A stretch of 64,000 nucleotides of DNA from Galbitalea sp. SE-J8 (GTDB lineage: Bacteria; Actinomycetota; Actinomycetes; Actinomycetales; Microbacteriaceae). Below the pieces are notes generated by a model, which was not told the DNA's origin, did no database searches, and saw only the letters and a program-made list of their open reading frames with translations. The stretch is from assembly GCF_030345695.1 (NCBI RefSeq), contig NZ_JAUASV010000001.1:1-64000 (forward strand), in the 5' to 3' direction. Positions 28,620-37,884 of the stretch are shown here, piece after piece; the first letter of the stretch is position 1, and every line of letters starts with the position of its first letter. Position numbers and translations under genes: made by a program.

Positions 28620-29254
28620 GCGGGCGAGAGCTCCTCGGTGTCGGGCGAATCGGTGTCGGGCGAATCGGGGCCGAACGCCCCGAGGTCGATGGTGCCGGTG
28701 GCGATCGCGGCGACCGTCTCGATGAGCAGGCGGCGCTCGACGAGCTTGATGCGGTCGTGCAGCGTCGCCTCGGTGTCCTCGGGCAGCACCGGGATGCGCT
28801 CCTGGGCGAGGATCGGACCGGTGTCGACCCCGGCGTCGACGACGATGACGCTCGCGCCGGTCTGCTCGACGCCCGCGGCGAGCGCGTCGCGCACGCCGTG
28901 CGCACCCGGGAACTCGGGCAGGTACGCCGGGTGCGTGTTGATCAGGCGCGGGCCGAGCCGCTCGACGACGCGCTCGGGCAGCAGCTTCATGAATCCCGAG
29001 AGCACGACGAGGTCGGGGTCCCAGACCAGGATCTGCTCGAGCAGCGCGTCGCCCCAGGCGGCACGGTCGGCGAAGCTGGACAGCGCGACGGCGAACGTCG
29101 GGATGCCGAAGTCCGCGGCGTGGTCGAAGCCCTCGGCGTCGCGGTCGGCGCCGATCGCGACCACGCGGGCCGGGAAGTCCGGGTGCTCGGCGGCCTCGAG
29201 CAGCGCGCGGAGGTTCGATCCCCCACCCGAGATGAGCACGACCACCGAGAGCAC
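28616..29254 (-). CDS. purN: phosphoribosylglycinamide formyltransferase
   Basis: A 212-residue formyltransferase using 10-formyl-tetrahydrofolate in purine synthesis. Motifs: [27 protein letters not shown], the catalytic [16 protein letters not shown], and [14 protein letters not shown]. The GTG at 29254 gives the normal start. The last residues repeat DSPDT twice from a 15-base tandem repeat and are outside the conserved fold. It lies upstream of purH. Confidence 0.95.
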   Translation of the reverse strand: MLSVVVLISGGGSNLRALLEAAEHPDFPARVVAIGADRDAEGFDHAADFGIPTFAVALSSFADRAAWGDALLEQILVWDPDLVVLSGFMKLLPERVVERLGPRLINTHPAYLPEFPGAHGVRDALAAGVEQTGASVIVVDAGVDTGPILAQERIPVLPEDTEATLHDRIKLVERRLLIETVAAIATGTIDLGAFGPDSPDTDSPDTEELSPA

Positions 29255-29283
29255 GACAGCGAGCCTACCGAGCGGGAGCGCGC

Positions 29284-30489
29284 TCAGCCCCGCGAGCGCC
29301 GCGACGCGACGGCGAGCGCGATGACGGATGCCGCGGCGAACTCGAGCGCCGCGAAGCCCCCGACGGCGAACGCGTCCGGGCCGACGTCGGCGAGCCGCCC
29401 GGGCCCGACGGACCCGCTCGCGAGCCAGGCGAGCAGCCCGAGCAGCGCGCCGCCGACGATGCCGATGCCGAGGCCGACCGCGACGATGCGTCCCGGCGCG
29501 GGCGGGGCGTGCTCGGCGAGCCGGGGGTGCACGACGAGCCCCGCGAGGAACGCCGCGACGACCGGGATCGCGAGCCCGACGAAGCCCCAGGCGAGCGCGC
29601 CCTCGGGCAGCGCGCCGAGCACGGGGATCGCGGGCACCGGCCCGAGGCTCGTGCCGACGGGCGACACCGTCGATCCGGTGCCGAGCGCGAATCCGGGGCC
29701 GACGAGCCACGATGCGGCCCAGACGACGAGGTCGGGCAGCAGCGCGAGCTGGCCGAGGGTGAGGGCGATGCCGCCGAGCACCTCGGCGTGCAGCGACTCG
29801 TAGAGCGTGATGATGCGCGCGTAGCCGGCGACGAGCAGCACGGCCACGAGCAGGGCGGCCACGAGCACGACGGATGCCGTCGCGAACGCCCCGCCGGCGA
29901 GCACCGCGCGCCACGAGTCGCGCGTCTCCGGACGCCAGTCGGCGACCCAGTCGCGCAGCGAGCTGCCGTTGTCGTCGCCCTCCGCGCGCCGGGTGCGCAG
30001 CGAGCCGACGACGACCCCGACCGCGAACACGAGCGTCGGGGCGATGACGGCCTGGGCGATGTCGGTCGAGGCCGCGGGGTGCTGCGCCGTGAGCGCGAGG
30101 CCGAGGCTCAGCACCGCGAACGTGCCGATCGCGACGACCTCCCCGAACACACGGAAGCGCGTCTCGGCCACGCGCCGCCCGGCCCGCACCGCGAGCGCGA
30201 GGGTGAGCCCTGCGAAGCCGAGCGCGGCGATCGAGACGGCGAAGCGCGCGTCGCTCCCCGCGAGTCCGAGCGCGGATGCCGTGGCCGGGTCGAGCGCGAT
30301 GCTCACGTCGACGCCGTGGCCGACGAGCCAGGTGTCGACGCCCGCCCGCCAGAACGCGCCCCAGTCGAGCGCGAAGCCGAACTGCACGGCCCACACGATG
30401 GTGAGCATCGCGAGCGGGATGCCGACCCCGACCCCGACGACGAGCAGCGCCTCGAGCGCGGCGAACACGGCGGTGAGCGGTCGGTTCAT
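29284..30489 (-). CDS. polytopic membrane protein, DUF6350/PerM-like
   Basis: A 401-residue protein with about ten hydrophobic segments and a short charged loop near residues 165-190 ([17 protein letters not shown]). It has the sequence style and position (directly before purN-purH, 29 bases) of the DUF6350 family, whose mycobacterial member PerM is a cell-division protein. The call rests on gene order as well as sequence, so the cell-division role is inference. GC-rich hairpin-like sequence precedes it and it may head the purN-purH transcript. Confidence 0.7.
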   Translation of the reverse strand: MNRPLTAVFAALEALLVVGVGVGIPLAMLTIVWAVQFGFALDWGAFWRAGVDTWLVGHGVDVSIALDPATASALGLAGSDARFAVSIAALGFAGLTLALAVRAGRRVAETRFRVFGEVVAIGTFAVLSLGLALTAQHPAASTDIAQAVIAPTLVFAVGVVVGSLRTRRAEGDDNGSSLRDWVADWRPETRDSWRAVLAGGAFATASVVLVAALLVAVLLVAGYARIITLYESLHAEVLGGIALTLGQLALLPDLVVWAASWLVGPGFALGTGSTVSPVGTSLGPVPAIPVLGALPEGALAWGFVGLAIPVVAAFLAGLVVHPRLAEHAPPAPGRIVAVGLGIGIVGGALLGLLAWLASGSVGPGRLADVGPDAFAVGGFAALEFAAASVIALAVASRRSRG

Positions 30490-30605
30490 GGCGCTCGCGA
30501 GCCTATCGGCGACCCCGGCGCGCCCCGGGCCGCCCCGCCGCGCGCGCCGGAGCGGCCGGGAGGGCCGGGCCGGGAGCGCCGCGAGCGGGGAGCGCCGCGG
30601 CCGGG

Positions 30606-31412
30606 TCAGCCGTCGTCCGGGACGGTGCCCTCGCCGAACCCGTTCGCGGCGAGGAGCCGCACGGCGTCGATCGCCTCGGCCGCCTGCGGGCCGGCCGCAT
30701 CGAAGCGCACCGTGTCGCCGTGCTGGGCACCGAGCGTGAGCAGCGCGATCGTGCTGTCGGCGCGCACCGGACCGCGCCCGGTGCGGGGGTTCGTCGCCGT
30801 CACGCGCGCGTCGAAGGCCGACAGCCGCCGCACGAGCTCCGCGACCGGCCGCGCGTGCAGGCCGGACGGGTTCAGCAGCGTGATCTCCGCGCTCGACGCC
30901 GGTTCTCCGGCAGCATCCGCGCCCGCAGACGCCGCGCCCGCAGACGCGGCGCCCGCGGACGCGGCGGGGACGGACGCCCCTGGGGCGGATGCGGCATCCG
31001 GTGCGCCCGGCTCGCCGAGCGCCGCGATCTTGGGCGCGAGCGCGATCCGGGCCTCCTCGTCGACCTCGTCGAGGCTCGCCCCGCCGGCGGCGCGCACCAC
31101 GGCGGCGACGAGTCCCTCGACGAACGGCGCGGCGCTCAGCCGCACCGGCACGTCGAGGTCGGCGGCGAGCTCGAGCGCGAGCTCGGCGCTCAGCACCGCG
31201 GAGCCGAGGTCCATGAGCACGAGCACGCCGTCGGGGCCGGCGACCGCGCGGATGGCGTCGGCGACGCGCGTGGCGTCGGTGCCGGTCACGTCGTCGCCGG
31301 CGCCCGCGGCGACGCGCACCGCCGGCCCGCCCTCGCGCACCATCTCGCCCGCGAGCGCGACCGCGGCCTCGGCGAGCGCGGGGCTGTGCGAGACGACGAC
31401 GATGCCGATCAC
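30606..31412 (-). CDS. dhaM: dihydroxyacetone kinase phosphotransfer subunit, EIIA-HPr fusion
   Basis: A 268-residue protein: a mannose-type EIIA domain (residues 1 to about 130; active His in IVVVSHSPALAEAA, and PDGVLVLMDLGSAVLSAE), an Ala/Ser-rich linker (about 140-178), then an HPr domain (LLNPSGLHARPVAELVRRL with the phospho-His). It carries phosphate from PEP via enzyme I to the ADP held in DhaL. The enzyme I domain found in the E. coli protein is missing, so an enzyme I encoded elsewhere is needed. The GTG start overlaps the dhaL stop. Confidence 0.93.
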   Translation of the reverse strand: MIGIVVVSHSPALAEAAVALAGEMVREGGPAVRVAAGAGDDVTGTDATRVADAIRAVAGPDGVLVLMDLGSAVLSAELALELAADLDVPVRLSAAPFVEGLVAAVVRAAGGASLDEVDEEARIALAPKIAALGEPGAPDAASAPGASVPAASAGAASAGAASAGADAAGEPASSAEITLLNPSGLHARPVAELVRRLSAFDARVTATNPRTGRGPVRADSTIALLTLGAQHGDTVRFDAAGPQAAEAIDAVRLLAANGFGEGTVPDDG

Positions 31413-32041
31413 GGGAGCGCGTCCGCGAGCGCCTCGAAGAGGTAGGCCGTGCTCATCGCGCCGGGGTCGAGGTGCCCGGCGCTGCGCTCGCCGAGGTAGC
31501 TCGCGCGGCCCTTGCGGGCGACGAGCGCAGTCGTCGCGTCGCGCCCCTCGGCGGCGGCGGTCGCGGCGGCGCGCGCGGCGGCCGCGGCTCCCGCGCCGAC
31601 CCCCTGGTCGAACGCGTCGATGGCCGGCCCCATCGCGTCGACCATGGTCTTGTCGCCGGGCTCCGCCTTGCCACGGGCGAGCACGCCCTCGAACCCGGCG
31701 CGCAGCGCGCCGCCGAGCGCGGCGGCGTCGAGCTCGTCCACCGCGCCCGCGGCGCGGCCGAACCGGAGGAAGAAGGTGCCGTAGAGCGGGCCGCTCGCCC
31801 CGCCGACCGTCGTGACGAGGGTCATTCCGACACTCGTGAACAGCTCGTCGACGGTCGCCGGCGTGCCGCCGTCGAGCTTGTCCATGACCGCCGCCATGCC
31901 GCGCGCCATGTTGGCGCCGTGGTCGGCGTCGCCGATCGCCGAGTCGAGCTCGGTGAGGTAGGCCCGGTTCTCGGTCACGCGGTCGCGGAATCCCGCGAGC
32001 CATGCGACGAGGCCGTCGATCGCGACGGTGTCGTCCGCCAT
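31409..32041 (-). CDS. dhaL: dihydroxyacetone kinase subunit DhaL
   Basis: The 210-residue ATP/ADP-binding subunit. ELDSAIGDADHGANMARGM carries the metal-binding Asp cluster, and TTVGGASGPLYGTFF and GDKTMVDAMGPAIDAF are hallmark blocks. In the PTS-linked system it keeps a bound ADP that DhaM recharges, and passes the phosphate to dihydroxyacetone held on DhaK. It starts four bases after the dhaK stop. Confidence 0.95.
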   Translation of the reverse strand: MADDTVAIDGLVAWLAGFRDRVTENRAYLTELDSAIGDADHGANMARGMAAVMDKLDGGTPATVDELFTSVGMTLVTTVGGASGPLYGTFFLRFGRAAGAVDELDAAALGGALRAGFEGVLARGKAEPGDKTMVDAMGPAIDAFDQGVGAGAAAAARAAATAAAEGRDATTALVARKGRASYLGERSAGHLDPGAMSTAYLFEALADALP

Positions 32042-32045
32042 GCCC

Positions 32046-33044
32046 CTAGACCCCCCAGCGCAGGCCGGCCGTGTTGACGGGCGCGTCCCAGAGCCGCAGC
32101 ATCTCGTCGCTCGCGCGCAGTACGGTGAGCGAGCAGCCCGCCATGTCGAGGCTCGTGATGTAGTTGCCGACGAGGCTGCGCGCGACGCTCACGCCGTGCG
32201 CGTCGAGCAGCTTCTTGACCTCCCCGAACATGAGGTAGAGCTCGTGCAGGGGCGAGCCGCCCATGCCGTTGAGCATGACGATCGTCGGCCCGCCCGTGAA
32301 GTCGAGGTCGGCGAGCACGGGCTCGACGAGCAGTGCCGCGATGTCGGCCGCGGGCGCGAGCGGCACCCGCTCCCGGCCGGGCTCTCCGTGGATGCCGATG
32401 CCGATCTCCATCTGGTCGTCCGGCAGCTCGAAGGTCGGCTTACCCGCCGCGGGGACGGTGCAGCTCGTGAGCGCCATGCCCATCGAGCGCCCGTTCGCGT
32501 TGACCTCCTCGGCGATGCGCGCGACCTCGGCGAGGGGTGCGCCCTCCTCGGCCGCGGCTCCCGCGATCTTCTCGAGCAGCACCGTGATGCCGACGCCGCG
32601 GCGGCCGGCCGTGTAGAGCGAGTCCTGCACGGCGACGTCGTCGTCGGTCACGACGGTCGCGACCTCGACGCCGCTCTCGAGCCCGGCGAGCTCGGCCGCC
32701 ATCTCGAAGTTCATCACGTCGCCCGTGTAGTTCTTCACGACGTGCAGCACGCCGGCCCCGGCGTCGACGGCGAGCGTCGCGGCCTGCATCTGGTCGGGCG
32801 TGGGCGATGTGAACATCTCGCCCGCGCACGCGGCGTCGAGCATCCCGAGGCCGACGAACCCGCCGTGCAGCGGCTCGTGGCCGGAGCCGCCGCCCGAGAG
32901 GATGGCAACCTTGCCCGGTCGGGTGGGTTCACCGCGGTAGATGACGCGATTCTCGAGGTCGACGCGCAGCTCCGGGTGCGCGGCCGCGATGCCCGCGAGG
33001 GTGTCGGCGAGGACGGTGTCCGGCGAGTTGATGAGCTTCTTCAT
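32046..33044 (-). CDS. dhaK: dihydroxyacetone kinase subunit DhaK
   Basis: The 332-residue substrate subunit: MKKLINSP start, [31 protein letters not shown], and [12 protein letters not shown] with the His that bonds dihydroxyacetone covalently. It is first of dhaK-dhaL-dhaM. Its ATG overlaps the stop of a nine-codon upstream frame (33041-33070), so it may be made by coupled translation. The divergent IclR gene and the operator at 33161-33187 control it in all likelihood. Confidence 0.96.
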   Translation of the reverse strand: MKKLINSPDTVLADTLAGIAAAHPELRVDLENRVIYRGEPTRPGKVAILSGGGSGHEPLHGGFVGLGMLDAACAGEMFTSPTPDQMQAATLAVDAGAGVLHVVKNYTGDVMNFEMAAELAGLESGVEVATVVTDDDVAVQDSLYTAGRRGVGITVLLEKIAGAAAEEGAPLAEVARIAEEVNANGRSMGMALTSCTVPAAGKPTFELPDDQMEIGIGIHGEPGRERVPLAPAADIAALLVEPVLADLDFTGGPTIVMLNGMGGSPLHELYLMFGEVKKLLDAHGVSVARSLVGNYITSLDMAGCSLTVLRASDEMLRLWDAPVNTAGLRWGV

Positions 33045-33070
33045 CGCTCGCTCCGGCGGTTCTCGAACAT
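33041..33070 (-). CDS. nine-codon upstream frame overlapping dhaK
   Basis: Frame MFENRRSER with a strong AAAGGAG ribosome site eight bases before its ATG. Its TGA overlaps the dhaK ATG (ATGA). The ribosome site of dhaK itself is weaker (CGGAG), so ribosomes may load here and re-start on dhaK. Too short for ordinary gene finders; evidence is the site strength and overlap only. Confidence 0.4.
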   Translation of the reverse strand: MFENRRSER

Positions 33071-33160
33071 GGTCTGCTCCTTTGCATGACGACGGTCGGC
33101 GCCCGACGCGATCCGATTCGGCTCGACCCGCGGGATCGTGCGGAACCGGTGCTGGCGCTG

Positions 33161-33187
33161 ATCGAATGGTATTCGATAATGTCGAAT
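33161..33187. promoter_or_regulatory. double-palindrome operator between dhaK and the IclR gene
   Basis: ATCGAATGGTATTCGAT (33161-33177) is a perfect palindrome. It overlaps a second, ATTCGATAATGTCGAAT (33171-33187), through the shared ATTCGAT. Thus three half-sites lie in 27 bases. It is about 115 bases upstream of dhaK and 70 upstream of the regulator start and AT-rich compared with its surroundings. It fits binding of IclR-type dimers side by side. Confidence 0.8.
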
Positions 33188-33255
33188 ATCCACCGCAGCG
33201 GAGCGGTCGTCAAGCCCGACCGGGTCCGCCGTGTGCCGATGCCGAGGGAGGCGCC

Positions 33256-34044
33256 GTGATCCAGTCCATCGATCGCGCCGCCCGCATCCTGCAGCTGCTC
33301 TCCGGCGCGCGCCACCTCGGCATCACCGAGCTCGCCTCCGCGCTCGACCTGCCGCCCTCGACCGTGCACGGCATCGTCGCGTCGCTGCACTCGCACGGGC
33401 TCGTCGCGCGCGAGCCGCACTCGACGCGGTACATGCTCGGACCGGCGCTGCTCAAGCTCTCCAACGTCTACCTCGACACGCTCGACGTGCGCGCGCGGGC
33501 GATGCGCTGGACGGCCGAGCTGTCCCGCCGCACGGGACTCGCCGTGCACCTGGGCGCGGCACTGTTCGACGAGGTCATCGTCATCCACCACAACGGCCGC
33601 CCGGACGGCACCGAGCAGATGCCCGAGACCGGGCTCGCGATCCCCGCGCACGCCTCGGCGATGGGCAAGGCGCTGCTCGCCTTCGACCCGAGCGCGGCGC
33701 GCGACCTGCTCGGCGGCCCGCTGCGCGCCCTCACGGCCGACACCGTCACCGACCCCGCGCTGCTCACCGAGCAGTTCGCGCACATCGCGGCACGCGGGTA
33801 CGCGGTCGAGGAGGACGAGGCCGTGATCGGCGAGAGCGGGCTCGCGGCGCCCGTCGCCGACCGCAGCGGCGCGGTCGTCGCGGCCGTCGGCGTCGTCGTG
33901 CCGTCCGCCGAGTGGCCGCCCGAGACCGGCGTCGTGGCGGCACTGCGCGAGACCGCGCGCAACATCAGCCGCGAGCTCGGCGCGCCGGCCTGGCCGCCGC
34001 GCGTCGAACCGTGGACGCACGAGCAGTGGCCCGACGAGGGCTGA
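33256..34044 (+). CDS. IclR-family transcriptional regulator
   Basis: A 262-residue regulator: an N-terminal winged helix (SIDRAARILQLLSG, ITELASALDLPPSTVHGIVASL) and the IclR effector domain (AVHLGAALFDEVIVIHH, AIPAHASAMGKALLAF, EDEAVIGESGLAAPV). IclR members near glycerol genes, such as GylR of Streptomyces, respond to glycerol 3-phosphate. Its divergence from dhaKLM and the shared operator suggest that it controls them and itself. The GTG start has a GGGAGG ribosome site. It converges on the SorC gene with 81 bases between, in which I see GC-rich tandem GCCCCGCG-like units but no gene. Confidence 0.92.
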   Translation: MIQSIDRAARILQLLSGARHLGITELASALDLPPSTVHGIVASLHSHGLVAREPHSTRYMLGPALLKLSNVYLDTLDVRARAMRWTAELSRRTGLAVHLGAALFDEVIVIHHNGRPDGTEQMPETGLAIPAHASAMGKALLAFDPSAARDLLGGPLRALTADTVTDPALLTEQFAHIAARGYAVEEDEAVIGESGLAAPVADRSGAVVAAVGVVVPSAEWPPETGVVAALRETARNISRELGAPAWPPRVEPWTHEQWPDEG

Positions 34045-34125
34045 GCAGAGAGGACTGGGAAGGTGACGCGCGTCGATGGCCCCGTGCTCCGCGCCCCGGC
34101 GCCCCGCGCCCCGGTGCCCCGCACC

Positions 34126-35097
34126 TCAGAGGGCGACGAGCTCGCGCGCGGCGCCCTCGTCGAGCACGAGGTCGGTGACGACGCCCGCGGCGAGCGCGCC
34201 GCGCAGGCTGCGCGCCTTCGCGGCTCCCGAGACGACGCACACGCGCCGCGGAACGCGCGCGAGCACGTCGAAGCCGGGCCCGCTCGCCCGCGCGTTGAGC
34301 TCGACGTCGCGCCAGCTGCCGTCGGCCCGGAAGAACACGGTCGCGACGTCGCCGACGACGCGGTCGCGGCCGAGGCTGTCGTAGTCGCTCCGTTCGAGGT
34401 AGCCGCCCATGTAGACGTGGCTCGGCACCTGGGCGAGCGGGGATCCGACGGAGAAGAGCGCGACGTCCATCGATCGCTGCAGGTCGAGCACGCGGCGGGT
34501 GGAGCGCTCGCGCCACATCGCGGTCTTCGTGGCGCGGTCGTCGAAGAACGCCGGCACGGGGAACTGCTCGATGCTGGCGCCGAACGCGTCGCCGAAGCGG
34601 CGCAGGATCTCGCTCGCGTAGTCGACGCCGGTCGTGCGCGTGTTGCCCGCCCCGTTGAGCTGCACGACCCGGATGCCGGGGCGCTGCAGCGGCACCAGCA
34701 CGCGGCTGATGGCGCTCATCGTCGAGCCCCAGGCGATGCCCACCGTCATGGTCGCGTCGACGAAGCGGTCGAGCATGCGTGCGGTGCTCAGCGCGACACG
34801 AGCGAGCCGGTCGACGTCGCTCGTGTGGTCGGGCACGGGCACGATGTGCGCGGCGACGTCGAACCGCCTCGCGATCTGCCCCTCGAGGGCCGTGGAGGCC
34901 TCGAGGGGCGAACGGATCCGGATGTCGACGAGGCCCGTGTCGCGCGCGAACGTGAGCAGCCGGGACACCGACGACCGCGAGGTCCCGAGCTCGCGGGCGA
35001 TCGCCTCCATCGTCAGGTCCTGCATGTAGTACAGCTGCGCGGCGCGCAGCGCGGCGCTCGTGCGCGCGGGCAGCGGCGGTTCGGCGTCGTCGCTCAT
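34126..35097 (-). CDS. SorC-family sugar-binding transcriptional regulator
   Basis: A 323-residue regulator with an N-terminal helix-turn-helix (RAAQLYYMQDLTMEAIARELGTSRSSVSRLLTFAR) and the SorC/DeoR C-terminal effector domain (VGIAWGSTMSAISRVL, VVQLNGAGNT, ALFSVGSPLA, FFRADGSW). This family binds phosphorylated sugars. It is divergent from glpD, so it probably regulates glpD and perhaps glpF-glpK, with glycerol 3-phosphate or dihydroxyacetone phosphate as likely effector (inference). Confidence 0.9.
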   Translation of the reverse strand: MSDDAEPPLPARTSAALRAAQLYYMQDLTMEAIARELGTSRSSVSRLLTFARDTGLVDIRIRSPLEASTALEGQIARRFDVAAHIVPVPDHTSDVDRLARVALSTARMLDRFVDATMTVGIAWGSTMSAISRVLVPLQRPGIRVVQLNGAGNTRTTGVDYASEILRRFGDAFGASIEQFPVPAFFDDRATKTAMWRERSTRRVLDLQRSMDVALFSVGSPLAQVPSHVYMGGYLERSDYDSLGRDRVVGDVATVFFRADGSWRDVELNARASGPGFDVLARVPRRVCVVSGAAKARSLRGALAAGVVTDLVLDEGAARELVAL

Positions 35098-35115
35098 CGA
35101 TGCTCCCTGCACGTT

Positions 35116-35134
35116 TGTGCAACAGGCTTGCCCA
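35116..35134. promoter_or_regulatory. candidate SorC operator between the regulator gene and glpD
   Basis: TGTGCAACAGGCTTGCCCA is an inverted repeat with arms TGTGCAA and TTGCCCA (six of seven pairs) around CAGGC. It lies 19 bases upstream of the regulator start and 114 upstream of glpD. Size and place fit a SorC-type operator with autoregulation. Confidence 0.5.
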
Positions 35135-35247
35135 TTGTTTCGGTGCGGTCCACGATAGCCCCGACCGACCCCGCGGTCGGCGCGTCGATGCGCTTCCGAC
35201 ACCACCGGCGGCCCGATGAGCGGACGGCTGGATGGATGGAGCACAGC

Positions 35248-36972
35248 ATGTCGAAGCCCGCGAACAACACCCCCGCGCCCCGCGAGACCGTGACGACGCT
35301 CTCGGATCGGCCCACCGCCGCCGTGCTCATCATCGGCGGCGGCATCAACGGCATCGGCACGCTCCGCGACCTCGCCCTGCAGGGCGTCGACGTCGCCCTC
35401 GTCGAGCGCAACGACTACGCGTCGGGCGCGTCGGCCGCGTCGAGCCACATGATCCACGGCGGCATCCGCTACCTCGAGAACGGCGAGTTCCGGCTCGTGC
35501 GCGAGAGCGTGCAGGAGCGCAACGGCCTCATCCGCATCGCCCCGCACTACGTCAAGCCGCTCGAGACCACGATGCCGATCTTCCACACGTTCTCCGGCAT
35601 CCTGAACGCTCCGCTGCGGATGCTGACCCACAGGCAGCGCTCGACGAAGGAGCGCGGCGCCGCGCTCATCGAGATCGGCATGTCGATCTACGACTCGTTC
35701 TCGCGCGACGGCGGCCAGGTGCCGCGGCACCGGTTCCGCCGCCGCAGCGCCGCTCTCGCCGACATGCCCGCGCTCAACAAGGGCATCAAGTACACGGGCA
35801 CGTACTTCGACGCGTCCGTGCACGAGCCCGAGCGACTCGCGCTCGACGTGCTGAAAGATGCCCTCGCGACCGGAAACGCGCGCGCCGCGAACTACGTCGA
35901 GGCGACCGGCGTGCGGGACGGCGGCGTCGTGCTGCGCGACCGCGAGACCGGCACCGAGTTCGTGTTCCACGCGGACGTCGTCGTGAACGCCTCCGGTCCG
36001 TGGACGGACCTCACGAACGGCGCGCTCGGCGACGAGACGGCGTTCATGGGCGGCACGAAGGGCTCGCACATCGTCGTCGACAACCCCGAGCTGCTCGAGG
36101 CCACGAAGGGCCGCGAGATCTTCTTCGAGAACTCCGACGGGCGCATCGTGCTCATCTACCCGCTCAAGGGGCGCGTGCTCATCGGGACGACGGATGTCGA
36201 CGCCGACCCGCGGGAGCCCCAGGCCGCGACCGACGACGACGTGCAGTACTTCTTCGACCTCGTGCACCACGTCTACCCGGACATCGCGCTGTCGAAGGAC
36301 CAGATCGTGTACAGCTACGCCGGCATCCGCCCGCTGCCGCGCCACGAGGACACCGCGCCGGGCTTCGTGAGCCGCGACTACCGCATCGTCGACACGGCCA
36401 TCCCGGGCCTCGCCGGCACGCACGTGCTCAGCCTCGTCGGCGGCAAGTGGACGACGTTCCGCGCGCTCAGCGAGCACCTGGCCACCGAGGTGCTCGGCAA
36501 GCTCGGGCGCCCCCGCACGGTGTCCACCGCGGGACTCGCGATCGGCGGGGGCAAGGGCTTCCCGCGCACCGACGCCGAACGAACCACGTGGATCGCCGCG
36601 CACGCCGACGGCATCACGAAGGCGGCCGTCGATCGCCTGCTCGACCGCTACGGCACGCGCGCCGAGGAGGTCATCGACTACCTCGGCGAGATCGAGGACC
36701 GCCCGCTCGCGACCGACCCGGAGCTCACCCGCGGCGAGGTGGCCTACTTCGCCGAGCACGAGCAGGCCGTGCACCTGCAGGACGTCGTGCTGCGCCGCAC
36801 GAACGCCGCGTTCGTCGGCGGCGTCACGCTCGACCTGCTCGAGGAGCTCGCCGACGCGCTCGGCGCGGGCCTCGGCTGGGACGCCGCGCGCCGCGCACAG
36901 GAAGTCGCCGACACCGTCGAGGTGCTCGCGCGCGATCACAACGTGACGGTCGAAAGGCTCGCGCTGACCTGA
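35248..36972 (+). CDS. glpD: glycerol-3-phosphate dehydrogenase
   Basis: FAD enzyme of 574 residues at the membrane that oxidises glycerol 3-phosphate to dihydroxyacetone phosphate and feeds quinone. The FAD-binding AAVLIIGGGINGIGTLRDLALQG, the ASSHMIHGGIRYLENGEFRLV block, NASGPWTDLTNG and SLVGGKWTTFRAL are typical. Two ATGs are possible; 35248 has the better-spaced TGGAG, while 35236 would add four residues. It is the first of glpD-glpF-glpK, though about 80-90 bases separate the genes, so internal promoters are possible. Confidence 0.95.
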   Translation: MSKPANNTPAPRETVTTLSDRPTAAVLIIGGGINGIGTLRDLALQGVDVALVERNDYASGASAASSHMIHGGIRYLENGEFRLVRESVQERNGLIRIAPHYVKPLETTMPIFHTFSGILNAPLRMLTHRQRSTKERGAALIEIGMSIYDSFSRDGGQVPRHRFRRRSAALADMPALNKGIKYTGTYFDASVHEPERLALDVLKDALATGNARAANYVEATGVRDGGVVLRDRETGTEFVFHADVVVNASGPWTDLTNGALGDETAFMGGTKGSHIVVDNPELLEATKGREIFFENSDGRIVLIYPLKGRVLIGTTDVDADPREPQAATDDDVQYFFDLVHHVYPDIALSKDQIVYSYAGIRPLPRHEDTAPGFVSRDYRIVDTAIPGLAGTHVLSLVGGKWTTFRALSEHLATEVLGKLGRPRTVSTAGLAIGGGKGFPRTDAERTTWIAAHADGITKAAVDRLLDRYGTRAEEVIDYLGEIEDRPLATDPELTRGEVAYFAEHEQAVHLQDVVLRRTNAAFVGGVTLDLLEELADALGAGLGWDAARRAQEVADTVEVLARDHNVTVERLALT

Positions 36973-37054
36973 GCGCGGCCGCCCGCCGCGCGGGCCGACC
37001 GATACGGGGCCGCCACGGTGGGGGCCCGCACCATCGAACAGAAGGAAGGTCAAC

Positions 37055-37795
37055 GTGGACACCAATCTCGGTTTGTATTTCCTGTCCGAAGTCGTCGGCA
37101 CGGCACTGCTGCTGCTGCTCGGAACGGGCGTCGTCGCGAACGTGCTGCTCGCCAAGACGAAGGGCAACGGCGGGGGCTTCCTCCTCGTCAACTTCGGCTG
37201 GGGCCTCGCGGTGTTCGCGGGCGTGGTGGCGTCGCAGTACTCGGGCGCGCAGCTGAACCCCGCCGTGTCGATCGCGCTCCTCGTGCTCGGCGACATCACG
37301 GTCGCGCAGTTCTTCATCGCCGTGCTCGCCCAGCTCGTCGGCGCGATCCTCGGCGCCGTGCTGTGCTGGCTGTCGTACCGCAACCACTTCGACGAGGAGC
37401 CCGACCCGGGCGCCAAGCTCGCCGTCTTCTCCACGGGACCCGCCATCCGTTCCTACGGCTGGAACCTCATCACGGAGATCATCGCGACGTTCGTGCTCGT
37501 GTTCGGCATCCTCGCGTTCAGCGACGCCCACTTCGGCGAGGTCGCGGCGCTCGGCCCGCTCTCGGCCCTCGCGGTCGCCCTGCTCGTGGTCGGCATCGGC
37601 GCCTCCCTCGGTGGCCCGACCGGGTACGCCATCAACCCGGCCCGTGACCTCGGCCCGCGCATCGCGCACGCCATCCTGCCGATCAAGGGCAAGGGATCTA
37701 GCGACTGGTCGTACTCCTGGGTTCCGGTCGTCGGCCCGCTCGTCGGCGGTCTGCTCGCCGCCGGGGCGTCGACGTTCGCCCTCAACATCGGCTGA
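37055..37795 (+). CDS. glpF: glycerol facilitator (aquaglyceroporin)
   Basis: A 246-residue MIP-family channel with six helices and two half-helices marked by GAQLNPAVS and [13 protein letters not shown]. The Asp after the second NPAR is typical of glycerol-conducting members. It lets glycerol enter down its gradient. The GTG start follows AAGGAAGG. Placed between glpD and glpK. Confidence 0.94.
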   Translation: MDTNLGLYFLSEVVGTALLLLLGTGVVANVLLAKTKGNGGGFLLVNFGWGLAVFAGVVASQYSGAQLNPAVSIALLVLGDITVAQFFIAVLAQLVGAILGAVLCWLSYRNHFDEEPDPGAKLAVFSTGPAIRSYGWNLITEIIATFVLVFGILAFSDAHFGEVAALGPLSALAVALLVVGIGASLGGPTGYAINPARDLGPRIAHAILPIKGKGSSDWSYSWVPVVGPLVGGLLAAGASTFALNIG

Positions 37796-37884
37796 CGCGA
37801 CCGCGCCGCCCCGCACCCGGTGCCGGCCGCGCGCCGGCGCCACCCCGCTCCAGATCCACCCCCGCTACAGACAAGGAAGTCACC

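Noticed and set aside
27226-28905. Alternative minus-strand frame across purH and purN
   Set aside because: Arg-rich shadow of purH and purN with no conserved motif.
29211-29228. T-arm-like GGTTCGATCCCCC suggesting a tRNA
   Set aside because: It lies inside the pur[11 protein letters not shown] codons and no cloverleaf can be drawn around it. I found no other convincing tRNA, rRNA or riboswitch.
34126-37446. Minus-strand frame that would extend the SorC protein far upstream over glpD and glpF
   Set aside because: The conserved regulator begins at the ATG at 35097; the extension is a shadow of glpD and glpF.
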